Source: Nitrospira sp. (GTDB taxonomy: Bacteria > Nitrospirota > Nitrospiria > Nitrospirales > Nitrospiraceae). From it: DNA of 64,000 nucleotides. The notes beneath the pieces were generated by a model, which had not been told where the DNA came from, did not search any database, and saw only the letters and a program-made list of their open reading frames with translations. The stretch is from NCBI GenBank assembly GCA_022842445.1, contig JALHPO010000003.1, positions 186,001 through 250,000 on the forward strand, given 5' to 3'. This document shows positions 7,961 to 17,305 of the stretch, one piece after another; positions within the stretch are counted from its first letter, which is position 1; the number at the start of each line of letters is the position of its first letter. The position numbers and the translations under genes were made by a program.

Positions 7961-9514
7961 ATGGCCAGGGCGACCAAAGTCATCCGCAACTTCTATCGTG
8001 ATTCGGTCTCGCTCATGCAGCTCTCCTCCACCTTCGCCAAGTTGCCCGGCGTGGAGCAGGCCTCGGCCATCATGGCCTCCGCAAACAACATCAGCCTGCT
8101 CAAGGAAGCGGGCCTGTTGGCCGGAACCGTCGAGGCCGGCGCCAATGATTTGCTGATCGCGCTGCAGGGAAACGCCGAGGCGCTCGATGCTGCACTGGCC
8201 GCAGCCGAGTCTGCGCTGAAGCAACCTGCTCCCACAGCCGGACATGGAACGTCCCGTGCCATCGCTCCTCGCAGTCTTGAAATGGGTCTTGGGGATATGA
8301 TCGAGGCGAACCTTGCTTTGATTTCCACGCCCGGCGAATACGCCGCAGCCGAGGCATTCAAGGCTGTGCGCCTCGGCCTCAACGTGATGCTCTTCAGCGA
8401 CAACGTCGCATTACAAGATGAAATCGCGTTGAAACGGTTCGCGCGGGACCGCGATCTGATCGTCATGGGCCCCGACTGTGGAACTGCAATCATCAATGGA
8501 ATACCACTCGCGTTCGCCAACGTCGTCACGCGCGGAACAATCGGTGTTGTGGCTGCGTCGGGCACCGGCCTCCAACAGGTCACCTGCTTGATCGATCGAT
8601 GGGGCCACGGCATCTCACAAGCGATCGGCACAGGAAGCCATGATCTTCATAAAGACGTAGGCGGGATTACCATGCTGCAGAGCCTCAACGCCCTGGCTGC
8701 CGATCGATCCACCTCAGTCATCGTACTGATCTCCAAACCCCCGGCGCCCGAAGTGGCGGAGCATGTCCTGGAGGCGGCGGACAAGACCGGAAAGCCGGTG
8801 GTAGTGAACTTTCTGGGCGCGGACCCCGCGCGCATCAGACGAGCGAATGTGTTCCCGGCCGACACCCTGGAAGATGCGGCGGCGGCGGCAGTCGCGCTCG
8901 CCGAGGGCAGGACGCCTGATACAGGAAGTCCCCCGGGATCCTCGCGCCCGATACCGTCCACGTTTGCCGCCGGACAGCGCTATATCCGCGGCCTCTACAG
9001 CGGAGGGACATTTTGTTATGAAGCTTCGCTGCTTTTGAAGAAAGACCTGGGACGGATCTATTCCAACACTCCAGTGGAACCGGCAGACCGACTGCACGAC
9101 GTATGGACCAGCCGGGAACATACGGTCATCGATCTGGGCGACGATCTCTTTACCAGAGGGCGCCCGCATCCCATGATCGATCACCGGCTGCGCAATGAAC
9201 GCATCTTGAAAGAAGCGGCGGATCCCCAAGTGGCGATGATCCTCTTGGACATTGTGCTCGGCTATGGCTCGCATCCCGATCCGGCGGGCGAACTGGCGCC
9301 GGTACTTCATCAGGCCACGGGCTCGGCCAAGAAGGCCGGCAGGCAGCTGGCCGTGATCGGGTTCGTGTGCGGGACCGCATCGGACCCGCAAGATCTGTCC
9401 AAACAGGAAGACACGTTGCGGAGTGCAGGCATGATCCTAACCGAGAGCAATGCTCAAGCAGTACGTATGGCAGCCGCCGCCGTAACGGCCGGCCAGGCTG
9501 GAGCGTCTTCATGA
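7961..9514 (+). CDS. fdrA: FdrA family protein, carbamoyltransferase subunit (AllF-like)
   Basis: 517-aa protein of the FdrA family, related in fold to CoA-ligase/succinyl-CoA synthetase subunits (E. coli FdrA is about 555 aa). Seen features are the N-terminal VEQASAIMA segment, a nucleotide-type GPDCGTAIINGIPLAF region, the loop VVAASGTGLQQVTCLIDRWG, and a second half ending in LDIVLGYGSHPDPAGEL and VIGFVCGTASDPQD. In E. coli FdrA works with YlbE and YlbF, and the set has been tied to oxamate carbamoyl transfer. Its stop codon overlaps the next gene as ATGA, so translation is coupled. A true CoA ligase role is less likely because DUF1116, DUF2877 and carbamate kinase travel with it. Confidence 0.88.
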   Translation: MARATKVIRNFYRDSVSLMQLSSTFAKLPGVEQASAIMASANNISLLKEAGLLAGTVEAGANDLLIALQGNAEALDAALAAAESALKQPAPTAGHGTSRAIAPRSLEMGLGDMIEANLALISTPGEYAAAEAFKAVRLGLNVMLFSDNVALQDEIALKRFARDRDLIVMGPDCGTAIINGIPLAFANVVTRGTIGVVAASGTGLQQVTCLIDRWGHGISQAIGTGSHDLHKDVGGITMLQSLNALAADRSTSVIVLISKPPAPEVAEHVLEAADKTGKPVVVNFLGADPARIRRANVFPADTLEDAAAAAVALAEGRTPDTGSPPGSSRPIPSTFAAGQRYIRGLYSGGTFCYEASLLLKKDLGRIYSNTPVEPADRLHDVWTSREHTVIDLGDDLFTRGRPHPMIDHRLRNERILKEAADPQVAMILLDIVLGYGSHPDPAGELAPVLHQATGSAKKAGRQLAVIGFVCGTASDPQDLSKQEDTLRSAGMILTESNAQAVRMAAAAVTAGQAGASS

Positions 9515-10926
9515 TGCAGACGTTGTTTCAGGAAAAACTGCACGTGTTAAACGTCGGCCTGGCGTCTTTCGCTGAATCAATCGCCAGGGCAGGCGGTGCC
9601 GCGCTACAGATAGAATGGGCTCCGCCTGCTCAGGGACAGCAGAACGTCGCTCGCGCGTTGGCTCAGCTGGTGAACCTTCCTTCCGTCGAAGCAGCCAACC
9701 GAACGGCCTTCGACTTGTATCAATCGGCTCAGCCGATTCTTCGGGACATCGGCATCGCACGCGAAGTTCTCCCCGACATGGGCACACGCATGATTCTGCA
9801 CGGCGGCCCCCCCATCGCCTGGCAAAACATGTGCGGCCCCATGAAGGGCGCCATCATCGGCGCCATTCTGTATGAAGGATGGGCGAAGGATACGGCCGGC
9901 GCAGCTGCCTTGGCTTCCAGCGGCGACATTGCCTTTGAACCTTGCCACCACCACGCCGCCGTGGGTCCGATGGCAGGCGCCATCAGCCCATCCATGCCGG
10001 TGTGGATGGTCGTCGATACGACACAGAACCGTCCCTCGTTCAGCAACTTCAACGAGGGACTCGGAAAGGCGCTCAGATTCGGCGCCAATGGTCCGGATGT
10101 GATCAACCGTCTCAGATGGATGGGACAGACGCTCGCGCCGACATTGCGGGCCGGGCTTGAAATCCTCGGCGGCATCGATCTCAAACCCTTGATGGCGCAA
10201 GCCCTGCACATGGGCGACGAGGTGCACAATCGCAATGTCGCGGCATCCTCTCTGTTCCTCAAGCGCCTGATCGTAGCGCTCCTGAAGACACGCGCGCCGT
10301 CGACCGACATCGCTGCAGCCGTGGACTTCGTCGCCGGCAACGATCACTTCTTTTTGAATCTCTCCATGGCCGCCTGTAAAGCCATGCTCGATGCCGCCCA
10401 CGGCGTTCCCGACAGCAGCATGGTCACGGCGATGGCGCGCAACGGCGTCGAGTTCGGCATCCGCGTCAGCGGCACGGGAGAGCGCTGGTTCACCGCGCCG
10501 GCGCCGATCGTGGACGGACTCTTTTTCCCCGGCTACACCACGGCGGACGCGGCGCCGGATCTGGGAGACAGCGCGATCACTGAGACGGCGGGTGTCGGCG
10601 GCTTTGCAATGGCGGCGGCCCCGGCCATCGTCAAGTTCGTCGGCGGCGCGCCGCAGGATGCGATCGACAACACCATGGCGATGACTCACATCACGATCGG
10701 CCGCAATGAGGCGTTTACGCTGCCGCCGATGAATTTTGCCGGCTCGCCGGCCGGCATCGACATCCGCAAAGTCGTCGATACCGGCATTCTGCCGATCATC
10801 AATACGGGAATCGCCCATCGTGAGGCGGGAGTCGGGCAGATCGGAGCCGGTATCACGCGAGCTCCCCTGGCCTGTTTCACACAGGCAGTGTCCGCACTGG
10901 CGGAGGGTGTCTGCGGCAAACGGTAA
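9511..10926 (+). CDS. DUF1116 protein, YlbE/AllG-like carbamoyltransferase subunit
   Basis: 471-aa DUF1116 protein, standard length for the family. Conserved-looking blocks include GGPPIAWQNMCGPMKGAIIG, FEPCHHHAAVGPMAG, RNGVEFGIRVSG and GRNEAFTLPPMNFAG. Histidines in the HHHAAVGPM stretch and the acidic/glycine-rich blocks are candidate active-site residues, but the mechanism of this family is not established. The ATG at 9511 overlaps the FdrA stop (ATGA) and has GGAG 7 nt upstream. It is the middle partner of the FdrA/DUF1116/DUF2877 set that in E. coli is associated with oxalurate/oxamate carbamoyl transfer. Confidence 0.87.
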   Translation: MMQTLFQEKLHVLNVGLASFAESIARAGGAALQIEWAPPAQGQQNVARALAQLVNLPSVEAANRTAFDLYQSAQPILRDIGIAREVLPDMGTRMILHGGPPIAWQNMCGPMKGAIIGAILYEGWAKDTAGAAALASSGDIAFEPCHHHAAVGPMAGAISPSMPVWMVVDTTQNRPSFSNFNEGLGKALRFGANGPDVINRLRWMGQTLAPTLRAGLEILGGIDLKPLMAQALHMGDEVHNRNVAASSLFLKRLIVALLKTRAPSTDIAAAVDFVAGNDHFFLNLSMAACKAMLDAAHGVPDSSMVTAMARNGVEFGIRVSGTGERWFTAPAPIVDGLFFPGYTTADAAPDLGDSAITETAGVGGFAMAAAPAIVKFVGGAPQDAIDNTMAMTHITIGRNEAFTLPPMNFAGSPAGIDIRKVVDTGILPIINTGIAHREAGVGQIGAGITRAPLACFTQAVSALAEGVCGKR

Positions 10927-10943
10927 ACGCGAAGGAGGTGACC

Positions 10944-11924
10944 ATGGAACACGCCGGCAAACTTGCCGTGGTCGCGGTCGGGGGCAATGCGTTGATCCGG
11001 GACAAACACCACGAATCGATTCCCGACCAAAGCCGTGAAGCGGCCCTCACTGTCCATCACATCGCGGACATGATTGCGGCCGGATGGAACGTGGTGATCA
11101 CCCATGGAACCGGTCCTCAAGTCGGCTTCATTCTGCGCCGTTCCGAATTGGCCTTGGAGGAGATCCCTCCCGTGCCGATGGATTACGCCGATGCGGACCT
11201 GCAGGGGGGCATCGGATACATGTTTCTGAAAGCCCTCTATAACGAATTTCGCACACAGAAACTCGATCGGAAAGCCGTGGCTGTCATCACGCAAACCCTG
11301 GTCGACCCCCATGACCCGGCATTTGCCGACCCGTCCAAGCCGATCGGATCTCATATGGACGAACAGACCGCGCACCGGCTCGCCTCCCGTCAAGGGTGGG
11401 TGGTCAAGGAGGACGCAGGACGCGGCTGGCGCCGGGTGGTGCCGTCGCCGTTGCCGAAGACCATCGTCGAACTGGCGGCGATCAAGACACTGGCTCGCGC
11501 CGGATTCGTTGTCATTGCCTGCGGCGGCGGTGGAATCCCTGTGATCGAGAGCGAAGAAGGCGGATTGACCGGGGTCGAAGCGGTTATCGACAAAGACCTG
11601 GCATCAAGTCTCCTCGCCCGTGGCATCGGAGCCGATTTGTTGATGGTGTCCACGGGAGTCGAGAAGGTGGCCATCAATTTCAACAGGCCGAACCAGCAAT
11701 GGTTGGATCGCATGACCCTTGCCGACGCGAAGCGCCATCTCGCAGACAACCAATTCGACAAGGGCAGTATGGGGCCGAAGATTCAGGCGGTGATCGAGTT
11801 CTTGGAAGGCGGCGGGCGGATGGGACTGATCACCGATCCGCCCAATATCGGCCGTGCCCTGGCCGGCAAGACCGGAACGTTCATTGTCAGAGACGGCACT
11901 TCACCATCCACCGTACAGCATTGA
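10944..11924 (+). CDS. arcC: Carbamate kinase
   Basis: 326-aa amino-acid-kinase-fold enzyme interconverting carbamoyl phosphate + ADP with carbamate + ATP; carbamate then falls to NH3 and CO2. Typical motifs are visible: VVAVGGNALI at the N-terminus, VVITHGTGPQVG, the DxxTAHRLASRQGWVVKEDAGR block and IACGGGGIPV followed by AVIDKDLASSLLA. I use ATG at 10944, which has AAGGAGG 5 nt upstream, rather than GTG at 10938 inside the Shine-Dalgarno. Position straight after the carbamoyltransferase genes implies catabolic direction, with ATP made from carbamoyl phosphate. The functional counterpart in E. coli is the kinase next to ylbE/ylbF/fdrA, so arcC names only the enzyme family. Confidence 0.92.
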   Translation: MEHAGKLAVVAVGGNALIRDKHHESIPDQSREAALTVHHIADMIAAGWNVVITHGTGPQVGFILRRSELALEEIPPVPMDYADADLQGGIGYMFLKALYNEFRTQKLDRKAVAVITQTLVDPHDPAFADPSKPIGSHMDEQTAHRLASRQGWVVKEDAGRGWRRVVPSPLPKTIVELAAIKTLARAGFVVIACGGGGIPVIESEEGGLTGVEAVIDKDLASSLLARGIGADLLMVSTGVEKVAINFNRPNQQWLDRMTLADAKRHLADNQFDKGSMGPKIQAVIEFLEGGGRMGLITDPPNIGRALAGKTGTFIVRDGTSPSTVQH

Positions 11925-11933
11925 GGAGGATCT

Positions 11934-13070
11934 ATGGCTGCACCGCGAAAACTCACGAGACGGCAAGTGCTCCAAGGTACCGCGGCTGCCGGAGCGCTGG
12001 GAATGTTGGGCCGGTTCGACTGGATCGGACAGGCCTGGGGAGCGACGGACAAGGTCAAGATGGGATTTATCTTTGTCGGACCCCGGGATGACTATGGCTA
12101 TAACCAGGCGCACTTCGAGGGCAAGTCCGCGGTGGCCAAACTCGACTGGGCGAAGGCCTTCGATGAAGAAAAGGTGCCGGAAACCATCGAGGTCCAAAAA
12201 ACCATGGAGAGCATGATCAAGTTGGACGGAGCGCAGGTGATCTTCCCCACCTCCTTCGGTTACTTCGATCCCCACATTCTCAAGGTCGCACCCCAATATC
12301 CCAACATCCAGTTTCTGCATTGCGGCGGACTCTACCAGGAAGGGAAACATCCCAAGAACGTCGGGAGTTACTTCGGCTACATCGATGAGTCGCAATATGT
12401 AGCCGGCATCGTCGCGGGCGGCATGAGTAAAAGCGGGAAGCTGGGCTTTGTGGCGGCCAAACCGATTCCACAAGTGCTGCGTAACATCAACAACTATATG
12501 CTGGGAGCGCGCAGCATCAGACCGAACTGTACGACCAATGTGATTTTCACCGGCGACTGGTCGTTGCCGGTTCGCGAGGCGGAAGCCACCAACAGCCTGG
12601 TCGACCAAGGGATCGACGTCATCACCTGTCATGTCGATAGCCCCAAAGTCGTCATCACCACCGCCGAAAAGCGAGGCATCTATTGCACGGGTTACCATTG
12701 CAATCAGGCAAAGCTGGCGCCGCGTGGGTACCTCACCGGAGCAGAGTGGAACTGGGCCAAGGTCTATATGGACTATGCCGAGCTGATCCGCAAAGGACAG
12801 CCGATTCCTCACCTTGTACGAGGCGGCTTGAAGGAAGGACTCGTGAAGGTCTCGGATTATCACCAAACCGTGACCGAAGCCGTTCGTACTCAAGCCGAGG
12901 CGGCGAAAGCAAAATTCATGAGCGGCTCGATGGTCGTGTACAAGGGTCCGATCAAGGACAATACGGGCCGCGTCGTCATCGCAGCCGGGAAGGAACATGT
13001 CCAGACGGATATCTGGCTGGAAAGTATGGATTGGCTGGTTGAAGGAGTCATCGGCTCAACCAAGTCATGA
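11934..13070 (+). CDS. BMP-family ABC transporter substrate-binding protein with Tat signal
   Basis: 378-aa periplasmic binding protein of the BMP/PnrA-like family, whose known members bind nucleosides and some other N-heterocycles or ureides. The N-terminus carries a twin-arginine signal (RKLTRRQVLQG) then a hydrophobic stretch, so it is exported folded by Tat and is not a lipoprotein. Mature-domain features include VGPRDDYGYNQAHFEGK and GYIDESQYVAGIVAGGMSK. SD GAGGA precedes the ATG. It is followed with a 4-nt overlap by two permease genes. The ligand is inferred from context to be a small ureide rather than a nucleoside, because no nucleoside-catabolic enzyme is present. Confidence 0.88.
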   Translation: MAAPRKLTRRQVLQGTAAAGALGMLGRFDWIGQAWGATDKVKMGFIFVGPRDDYGYNQAHFEGKSAVAKLDWAKAFDEEKVPETIEVQKTMESMIKLDGAQVIFPTSFGYFDPHILKVAPQYPNIQFLHCGGLYQEGKHPKNVGSYFGYIDESQYVAGIVAGGMSKSGKLGFVAAKPIPQVLRNINNYMLGARSIRPNCTTNVIFTGDWSLPVREAEATNSLVDQGIDVITCHVDSPKVVITTAEKRGIYCTGYHCNQAKLAPRGYLTGAEWNWAKVYMDYAELIRKGQPIPHLVRGGLKEGLVKVSDYHQTVTEAVRTQAEAAKAKFMSGSMVVYKGPIKDNTGRVVIAAGKEHVQTDIWLESMDWLVEGVIGSTKS

Positions 13071-14131
13071 GCACCGGCATGCCGCACACCCTGAATAAGG
13101 CGCTGGAGCCGTTCCTCATCATCGTCGGGTCTCTGTCGGTCTCGATGGTGTTGTTCGGCGCCTTTGTGGCCGCGGCTGGAGCGAATCCGTTCGAGGTCTA
13201 TCAGACGATGTACCGGGCCGCGTTCGGGACGTCGTTCTCCTGGCAAAACACGCTGATACGAGCGGCGCCGTTGATGCTGACTGCCCTCTGTACGGCGCTT
13301 CCCGGTTATCTTGGGTTGATTATCATCGGCGGAGAAGGGGCCGTGGTCATGGGCGGCCTCTTCGCGGCCATCGCAGCCCTGACCATACCCGACGCTTCTC
13401 CCATGGTCGTCCTGACGACCATGGCGCTCGCCGGCATGGCAGCCGGCGCGATCTGGCTCGCCATCGGCGGAGCGCTGCGGCACTATCGCGCTGTGAATGA
13501 GACGATCAGCAGCCTGTTGCTGAATTATATTGCGATCGCACTGTTGAACCACCTCGTTACCAGCACATTTCGAGATCCGGAGAGCCTCAATCACCCCTCG
13601 ACGCATCATATCGGAGAGGCCAATATGATCGGCCTCATTCCCGGCACGGATCTCCATTGGGGACTGGTATTCGGCATCGTGGCCTGCATCCTCTCATGGT
13701 TTCTCATGCACCACACGGTCTTCGGCTTTTCATCCCAAATCGCGGGAGGCAATGTGCGCGCCGCCCAAATCGCAGGGTTGCCGGTCGGGCGGTTGATTCT
13801 CATCGTGTGCTGCGTGGCGGGAGCGGCCGGCGGATTGGCGGGCATGGTGGAAGTCGCCGCCATCCACGGCAGGGCCAACGATACGCTCAACGCCAACTAC
13901 GGCTATGCGGGCATTCTCGTCGCCTTTGTGGCGCGCAACAATCCGCTGGCCATCATACCGGTCGCCGTGCTCTTGGGGGGGATCCGGGCGAGCAGCGGAT
14001 TGTTGCAGCGGGTTCATGAGCTGCCGGATGCGACCGTGCTCGTCATGCAGGGCATCATCTTCCTCGTCATCCTATTCAGCGAAACGCTGTATGGCCGCTT
14101 TTCACGAATGCCGAAGCAAGGAGCCGTCTAA
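13067..14131 (+). CDS. BMP-type ABC transporter permease 1
   Basis: 354-aa multi-spanning inner-membrane permease of the branched-chain/BMP (BPD_transp_2) superfamily, with about 9-10 hydrophobic segments and the family signature region GYLGLIIIGGEGAVVMGG followed by NETISSLLLNYIA. It forms the larger membrane half of the importer with the protein encoded next. Start ATG overlaps the binding-protein stop (ATGA), and its own stop TAA shares a base with the next ATG. No unusual features. Confidence 0.9.
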   Translation: MSTGMPHTLNKALEPFLIIVGSLSVSMVLFGAFVAAAGANPFEVYQTMYRAAFGTSFSWQNTLIRAAPLMLTALCTALPGYLGLIIIGGEGAVVMGGLFAAIAALTIPDASPMVVLTTMALAGMAAGAIWLAIGGALRHYRAVNETISSLLLNYIAIALLNHLVTSTFRDPESLNHPSTHHIGEANMIGLIPGTDLHWGLVFGIVACILSWFLMHHTVFGFSSQIAGGNVRAAQIAGLPVGRLILIVCCVAGAAGGLAGMVEVAAIHGRANDTLNANYGYAGILVAFVARNNPLAIIPVAVLLGGIRASSGLLQRVHELPDATVLVMQGIIFLVILFSETLYGRFSRMPKQGAV

Positions 14132-15048
14132 TGGAAGTCGGTTGGTGGGGCGTACTCATCGCGGTTCTCGGAGGAGCGATTCGAATCGGCACGCCGTTTC
14201 TCTTCGTCTCGCTGGGTGAATGTCTGACGGAGAAAAGCGGCCGCATCAATCTGGGCCTTGAAGGCACGCTGGTCATGGGTGCGATGACGGGCTATGCCGT
14301 CGCGCTGCACAGCGGATCTCCATGGCTGGGAGTTCTGTGCGCCGGGCTGGCCGGCATGACGCTCGGTGCGCTGCACAGCTGGCTGTGCAGTTTCCGGCGC
14401 GTCAACGACATTGCCGTGGGAATTGCGATGATGCTGTTCGGCACCGGGCTGGCCTTTTTTCTGGGAAAGCCCTATATCCAGCCGTCCGCTCCTCGACTCC
14501 CCTCCATCGATCTCGGAGGCTGGAGCGATGTGCCGCAACTGAGCGCAGCTCTGCAGATCAACGCGTTGTTCCTGTTAGGAGTCATTGTAGCGATCGCGCT
14601 GGGGTGGATGTTGAAGCACACGGCGTGGGGACTCAAAGTACGGGTCGTCGGCGAGAGTGCGGATGCGGCGCGCGCCCTCGGATTACCCGTCGATCGCATC
14701 AGGATCATGAGCACCGCCCTGGGAGGATTCCTCGCTGGAATCGGCGGATCGTATCTCTCGCTCTACTACCCGTTCAATTGGAGCGAAGGCCTTTCGAGCG
14801 GCCAGGGATTGATGGCAGTGGCGCTGGTCATCTTTGCCCGCTGGAAGCCGGTCGGCTGTCTCTGGGTCTCGCTCTTGTGGGGAGGAGCGGCGGCGTTGGG
14901 CCCTTCCCTGCAGTCCGTGGGCATTACAGGCGGATATTATATCTTCAACGCAATCCCGTACATCATGACGTTGGCGGTGATGATCATCACCTGTTCTCCA
15001 CGGCGCAATCTCGCGGGGGTGCCGCATGAACTCACAGTGACCCGGTAG
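14131..15048 (+). CDS. BMP-type ABC transporter permease 2
   Basis: 305-aa second permease of the importer, with about 8 transmembrane segments. The conserved segment LTEKSGRINLGLEGTLVMG is diagnostic for the smaller BMP/ribose-type permease, as is the later KVRVVGESADAARALG loop thought to contact the ATPase. Start overlaps the previous stop (TAATG). It is separated from the ATPase gene by a hydrolase gene, an unusual order that ties the hydrolase to this transporter. Confidence 0.9.
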   Translation: MEVGWWGVLIAVLGGAIRIGTPFLFVSLGECLTEKSGRINLGLEGTLVMGAMTGYAVALHSGSPWLGVLCAGLAGMTLGALHSWLCSFRRVNDIAVGIAMMLFGTGLAFFLGKPYIQPSAPRLPSIDLGGWSDVPQLSAALQINALFLLGVIVAIALGWMLKHTAWGLKVRVVGESADAARALGLPVDRIRIMSTALGGFLAGIGGSYLSLYYPFNWSEGLSSGQGLMAVALVIFARWKPVGCLWVSLLWGGAAALGPSLQSVGITGGYYIFNAIPYIMTLAVMIITCSPRRNLAGVPHELTVTR

Positions 15049-15104
15049 CGCATGGGACATGACCGATGACAACCATAGATTCACAGACTCTTGTGAGGTG
15101 ACTT

Positions 15105-15785
15105 ATGAGCACATATGTCAAAGCCGATCCCTATCCCTACCCGTTCAACGGCGATCTCAGACCGGAGAATACCGCATTTCTCATCATCGACATGCAGACC
15201 GATTTCTGCGGGAAGGGAGGGTATGTCGACAAGATGGGATACGACATTTCCCTCACCCGCGCCCCGATCGCGCACATTCTGAAAGTCTTGTCGAAAGCCA
15301 GAACCATCGGCATGCACGTCATCCATACCAGAGAAGGACATCGGCCCGACTTGTCGGACCTGCCGGAAAACAAGCGGTGGCGCAGCCGCCGCATCGGCGC
15401 CGGCATCGGCGATCCAGGCCCCTGCGGAAAAATCCTCGTGCGGGGCGAACCGGGGTGGGAGATCATCCCCGAACTCGCTCCGAAAGCCGGCGAACCCGTC
15501 ATCGACAAGCCCGGAAAAGGCTCCTTCTGGGCAACCGACTTGGAAATGCTGTTGCGGCTGCGCGGCATCGCCAATATCCTCTTGGCGGGCATTACGACCG
15601 ATGTGTGCGTCCACACGACCATGCGCGAGGCCAATGACCGGGGTTTTGAATGTCTGCTGCTGGAAGACTGTTGCGGCGCGACCGATTACGGAAACCACCA
15701 GGCAGCCCTGAAGATGATCAAGATGCAGGGCGGGGTGTTTGGTGCCGTGGCGAAATCGGACGCCCTCATCGAGGCGCTGTCATGA
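15105..15785 (+). CDS. biuH: Biuret hydrolase-family cysteine hydrolase
   Basis: 226-aa isochorismatase-like (cysteine hydrolase) enzyme. It resembles characterised Rhizobium biuret hydrolase closely over its whole length, as I remember that sequence: N-terminal DADPYP-type lead, [30 protein letters not shown] and the [15 protein letters not shown] loop. The catalytic triad residues are D29, K135 and C168 ([18 protein letters not shown]). Known reaction: biuret + H2O to allophanate + NH3; the related triuret hydrolase is nearly indistinguishable by eye. GAGGTGA precedes the ATG and its stop overlaps the ABC ATPase start (ATGA). Another carbamoylated amide is possible as substrate. Confidence 0.8.
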   Translation: MSTYVKADPYPYPFNGDLRPENTAFLIIDMQTDFCGKGGYVDKMGYDISLTRAPIAHILKVLSKARTIGMHVIHTREGHRPDLSDLPENKRWRSRRIGAGIGDPGPCGKILVRGEPGWEIIPELAPKAGEPVIDKPGKGSFWATDLEMLLRLRGIANILLAGITTDVCVHTTMREANDRGFECLLLEDCCGATDYGNHQAALKMIKMQGGVFGAVAKSDALIEALS

Positions 15786-17305
15786 CGACTCCTGTTCCTC
15801 CGGATCTGGAGGCGCGTGGCGTCACCAAACGGTTCGGACCGCTCACCGCCCTGAAGGATGTCCATCTTCATCTCCGGTCCGGCCGGTTTCATGCCCTGCT
15901 CGGCGAGAACGGCGCCGGCAAGAGTACCCTGGTGAAATGCATCATGGGCTATTACCGCCCGGATGGCGGAGAGATCCTCCTGGACCGGCAACCGGTCACG
16001 ATTCGCAGCCCGCGCGACGCGCAGACGTTCGGGATCGGAATGGTCTATCAGCAGTTCACGCTTATTCCCAACATGACAGTGCTCGAAAATCTGGTGATCT
16101 CGAAAGCCCGCCTCAATCCCGTTATCAACTGGAAAGAGGAACAAGATCAGCTGACGCAGTTCATGGCGCAGATGCCGTTCCAGGTGCCGCTCACCGCCCT
16201 CGTCAGTTCCCTTGCCGCGGGGGAAAAGCAAAAGGTCGAAATCCTCAAGCAGCTGGCGCTGCGCAACCGCATCCTCATTTTGGACGAACCGACGTCCGTC
16301 TTGACGCCGCATGAGGCGGACGAAGTCCTGGGGCATCTCCGCGCCATGACCCTGGCACAGCAATTGAGCGTATTGATCATCACCCACAAACTTCGCGAGG
16401 TGGCGGCATTCGCGGATGAAGTGACTGTGCTGCGGAAGGGACAATTCGCCGGCTCCGGCAAGGTCTCGGAGATGAAGATTTCCCAGATGGCAGAAATGAT
16501 GGTGGGGTCCGAGATCACGGCCAAGCCAAAGCAGCGGATCGAGAATTCGACCAAGACGCCAAAGCTGCTCTTGCGGAACATTCGTGTCAATGACGACATC
16601 GGCGTCGAAGTCGTCCGGGGCGTCCATTTGACGATTCATGAGGGTGAGATCGTCGGGGTCGCCGGCGTCTCAGGGAACGGGCAGCGCGAGTTAGTGGAAG
16701 TGCTGGCCGGCCAACGGCCAGCCACGGGCGGCACCATCCACGTGCATGATGAACTCTACCAGCCGACTCGTGACAACATTCTGCGGCATAAGATGTTCTG
16801 CCTCCCGGAGGAGCCCCTGCAAAATACCTGTGTGGGGCGCATGAGCGTGGCGGAGAATCTGGCATTTCGCAACTTCGATATGGAACCCCACGCCGTGGGC
16901 GGCTGGCTCATGAACCGCCCCGCGCTACGCCGGAGCGCGCACGGGCTAATCGAACGCTACAATATCAAACCGCCTTATCCCGACACACCGATCCAGTCTC
17001 TCTCGGGAGGCAATGTCCAGCGCGCCGTCCTGGCCCGTGAACTGTCGGCGGAAGTGAACATCCTGGTCGTGGCCAATCCCTGTTTTGGATTGGACTTTCT
17101 GGCGACGGAAGAAATCCGGCTGCAGATCGTCGCCGCGCGCAACCGGGGCACGGCGGTCCTCTTAGTCAGCGAAGATCTCGACGAGATCCTGGAACTGGCC
17201 GACCGTGTCGTCGTCATGTTTAACGGTCAGCTGGTCTATGAAACCACGTCGTCCGGCGCCGATCTCGCGCTGATCGGGCGGCACATGACAGGACACAGCA
17301 CATGA
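15782..17305 (+). CDS. BMP-type ABC transporter ATP-binding protein (double domain)
   Basis: 507-aa ATPase with two tandem ABC domains, as usual for BMP/ribose-type importers. Domain 1 has Walker [10 protein letters not shown], a weak signature ([14 protein letters not shown] instead of LSGGQ) and Walker [12 protein letters not shown]. Domain 2 has a degenerate Walker A (GVSGNGQ), signature [15 protein letters not shown] and Walker [11 protein letters not shown]. That asymmetry is normal for the family. It energises the importer made by the two permeases. Start at 15782 overlaps the hydrolase stop; a longer upstream frame is a shadow of biuH. Confidence 0.9.
   Translation: MTTPVPPDLEARGVTKRFGPLTALKDVHLHLRSGRFHALLGENGAGKSTLVKCIMGYYRPDGGEILLDRQPVTIRSPRDAQTFGIGMVYQQFTLIPNMTVLENLVISKARLNPVINWKEEQDQLTQFMAQMPFQVPLTALVSSLAAGEKQKVEILKQLALRNRILILDEPTSVLTPHEADEVLGHLRAMTLAQQLSVLIITHKLREVAAFADEVTVLRKGQFAGSGKVSEMKISQMAEMMVGSEITAKPKQRIENSTKTPKLLLRNIRVNDDIGVEVVRGVHLTIHEGEIVGVAGVSGNGQRELVEVLAGQRPATGGTIHVHDELYQPTRDNILRHKMFCLPEEPLQNTCVGRMSVAENLAFRNFDMEPHAVGGWLMNRPALRRSAHGLIERYNIKPPYPDTPIQSLSGGNVQRAVLARELSAEVNILVVANPCFGLDFLATEEIRLQIVAARNRGTAVLLVSEDLDEILELADRVVVMFNGQLVYETTSSGADLALIGRHMTGHST

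Noticed and set aside
7961..10926. FdrA/DUF1116 genes as a succinyl-CoA synthetase
   Set aside because: FdrA shares the CoA-ligase fold, but the DUF1116 and DUF2877 partners and carbamate kinase point to carbamoyl transfer instead.
10938..10943. GTG start of carbamate kinase
   Set aside because: This GTG overlaps the AAGGAGG ribosome-binding site that serves the ATG at 10944.
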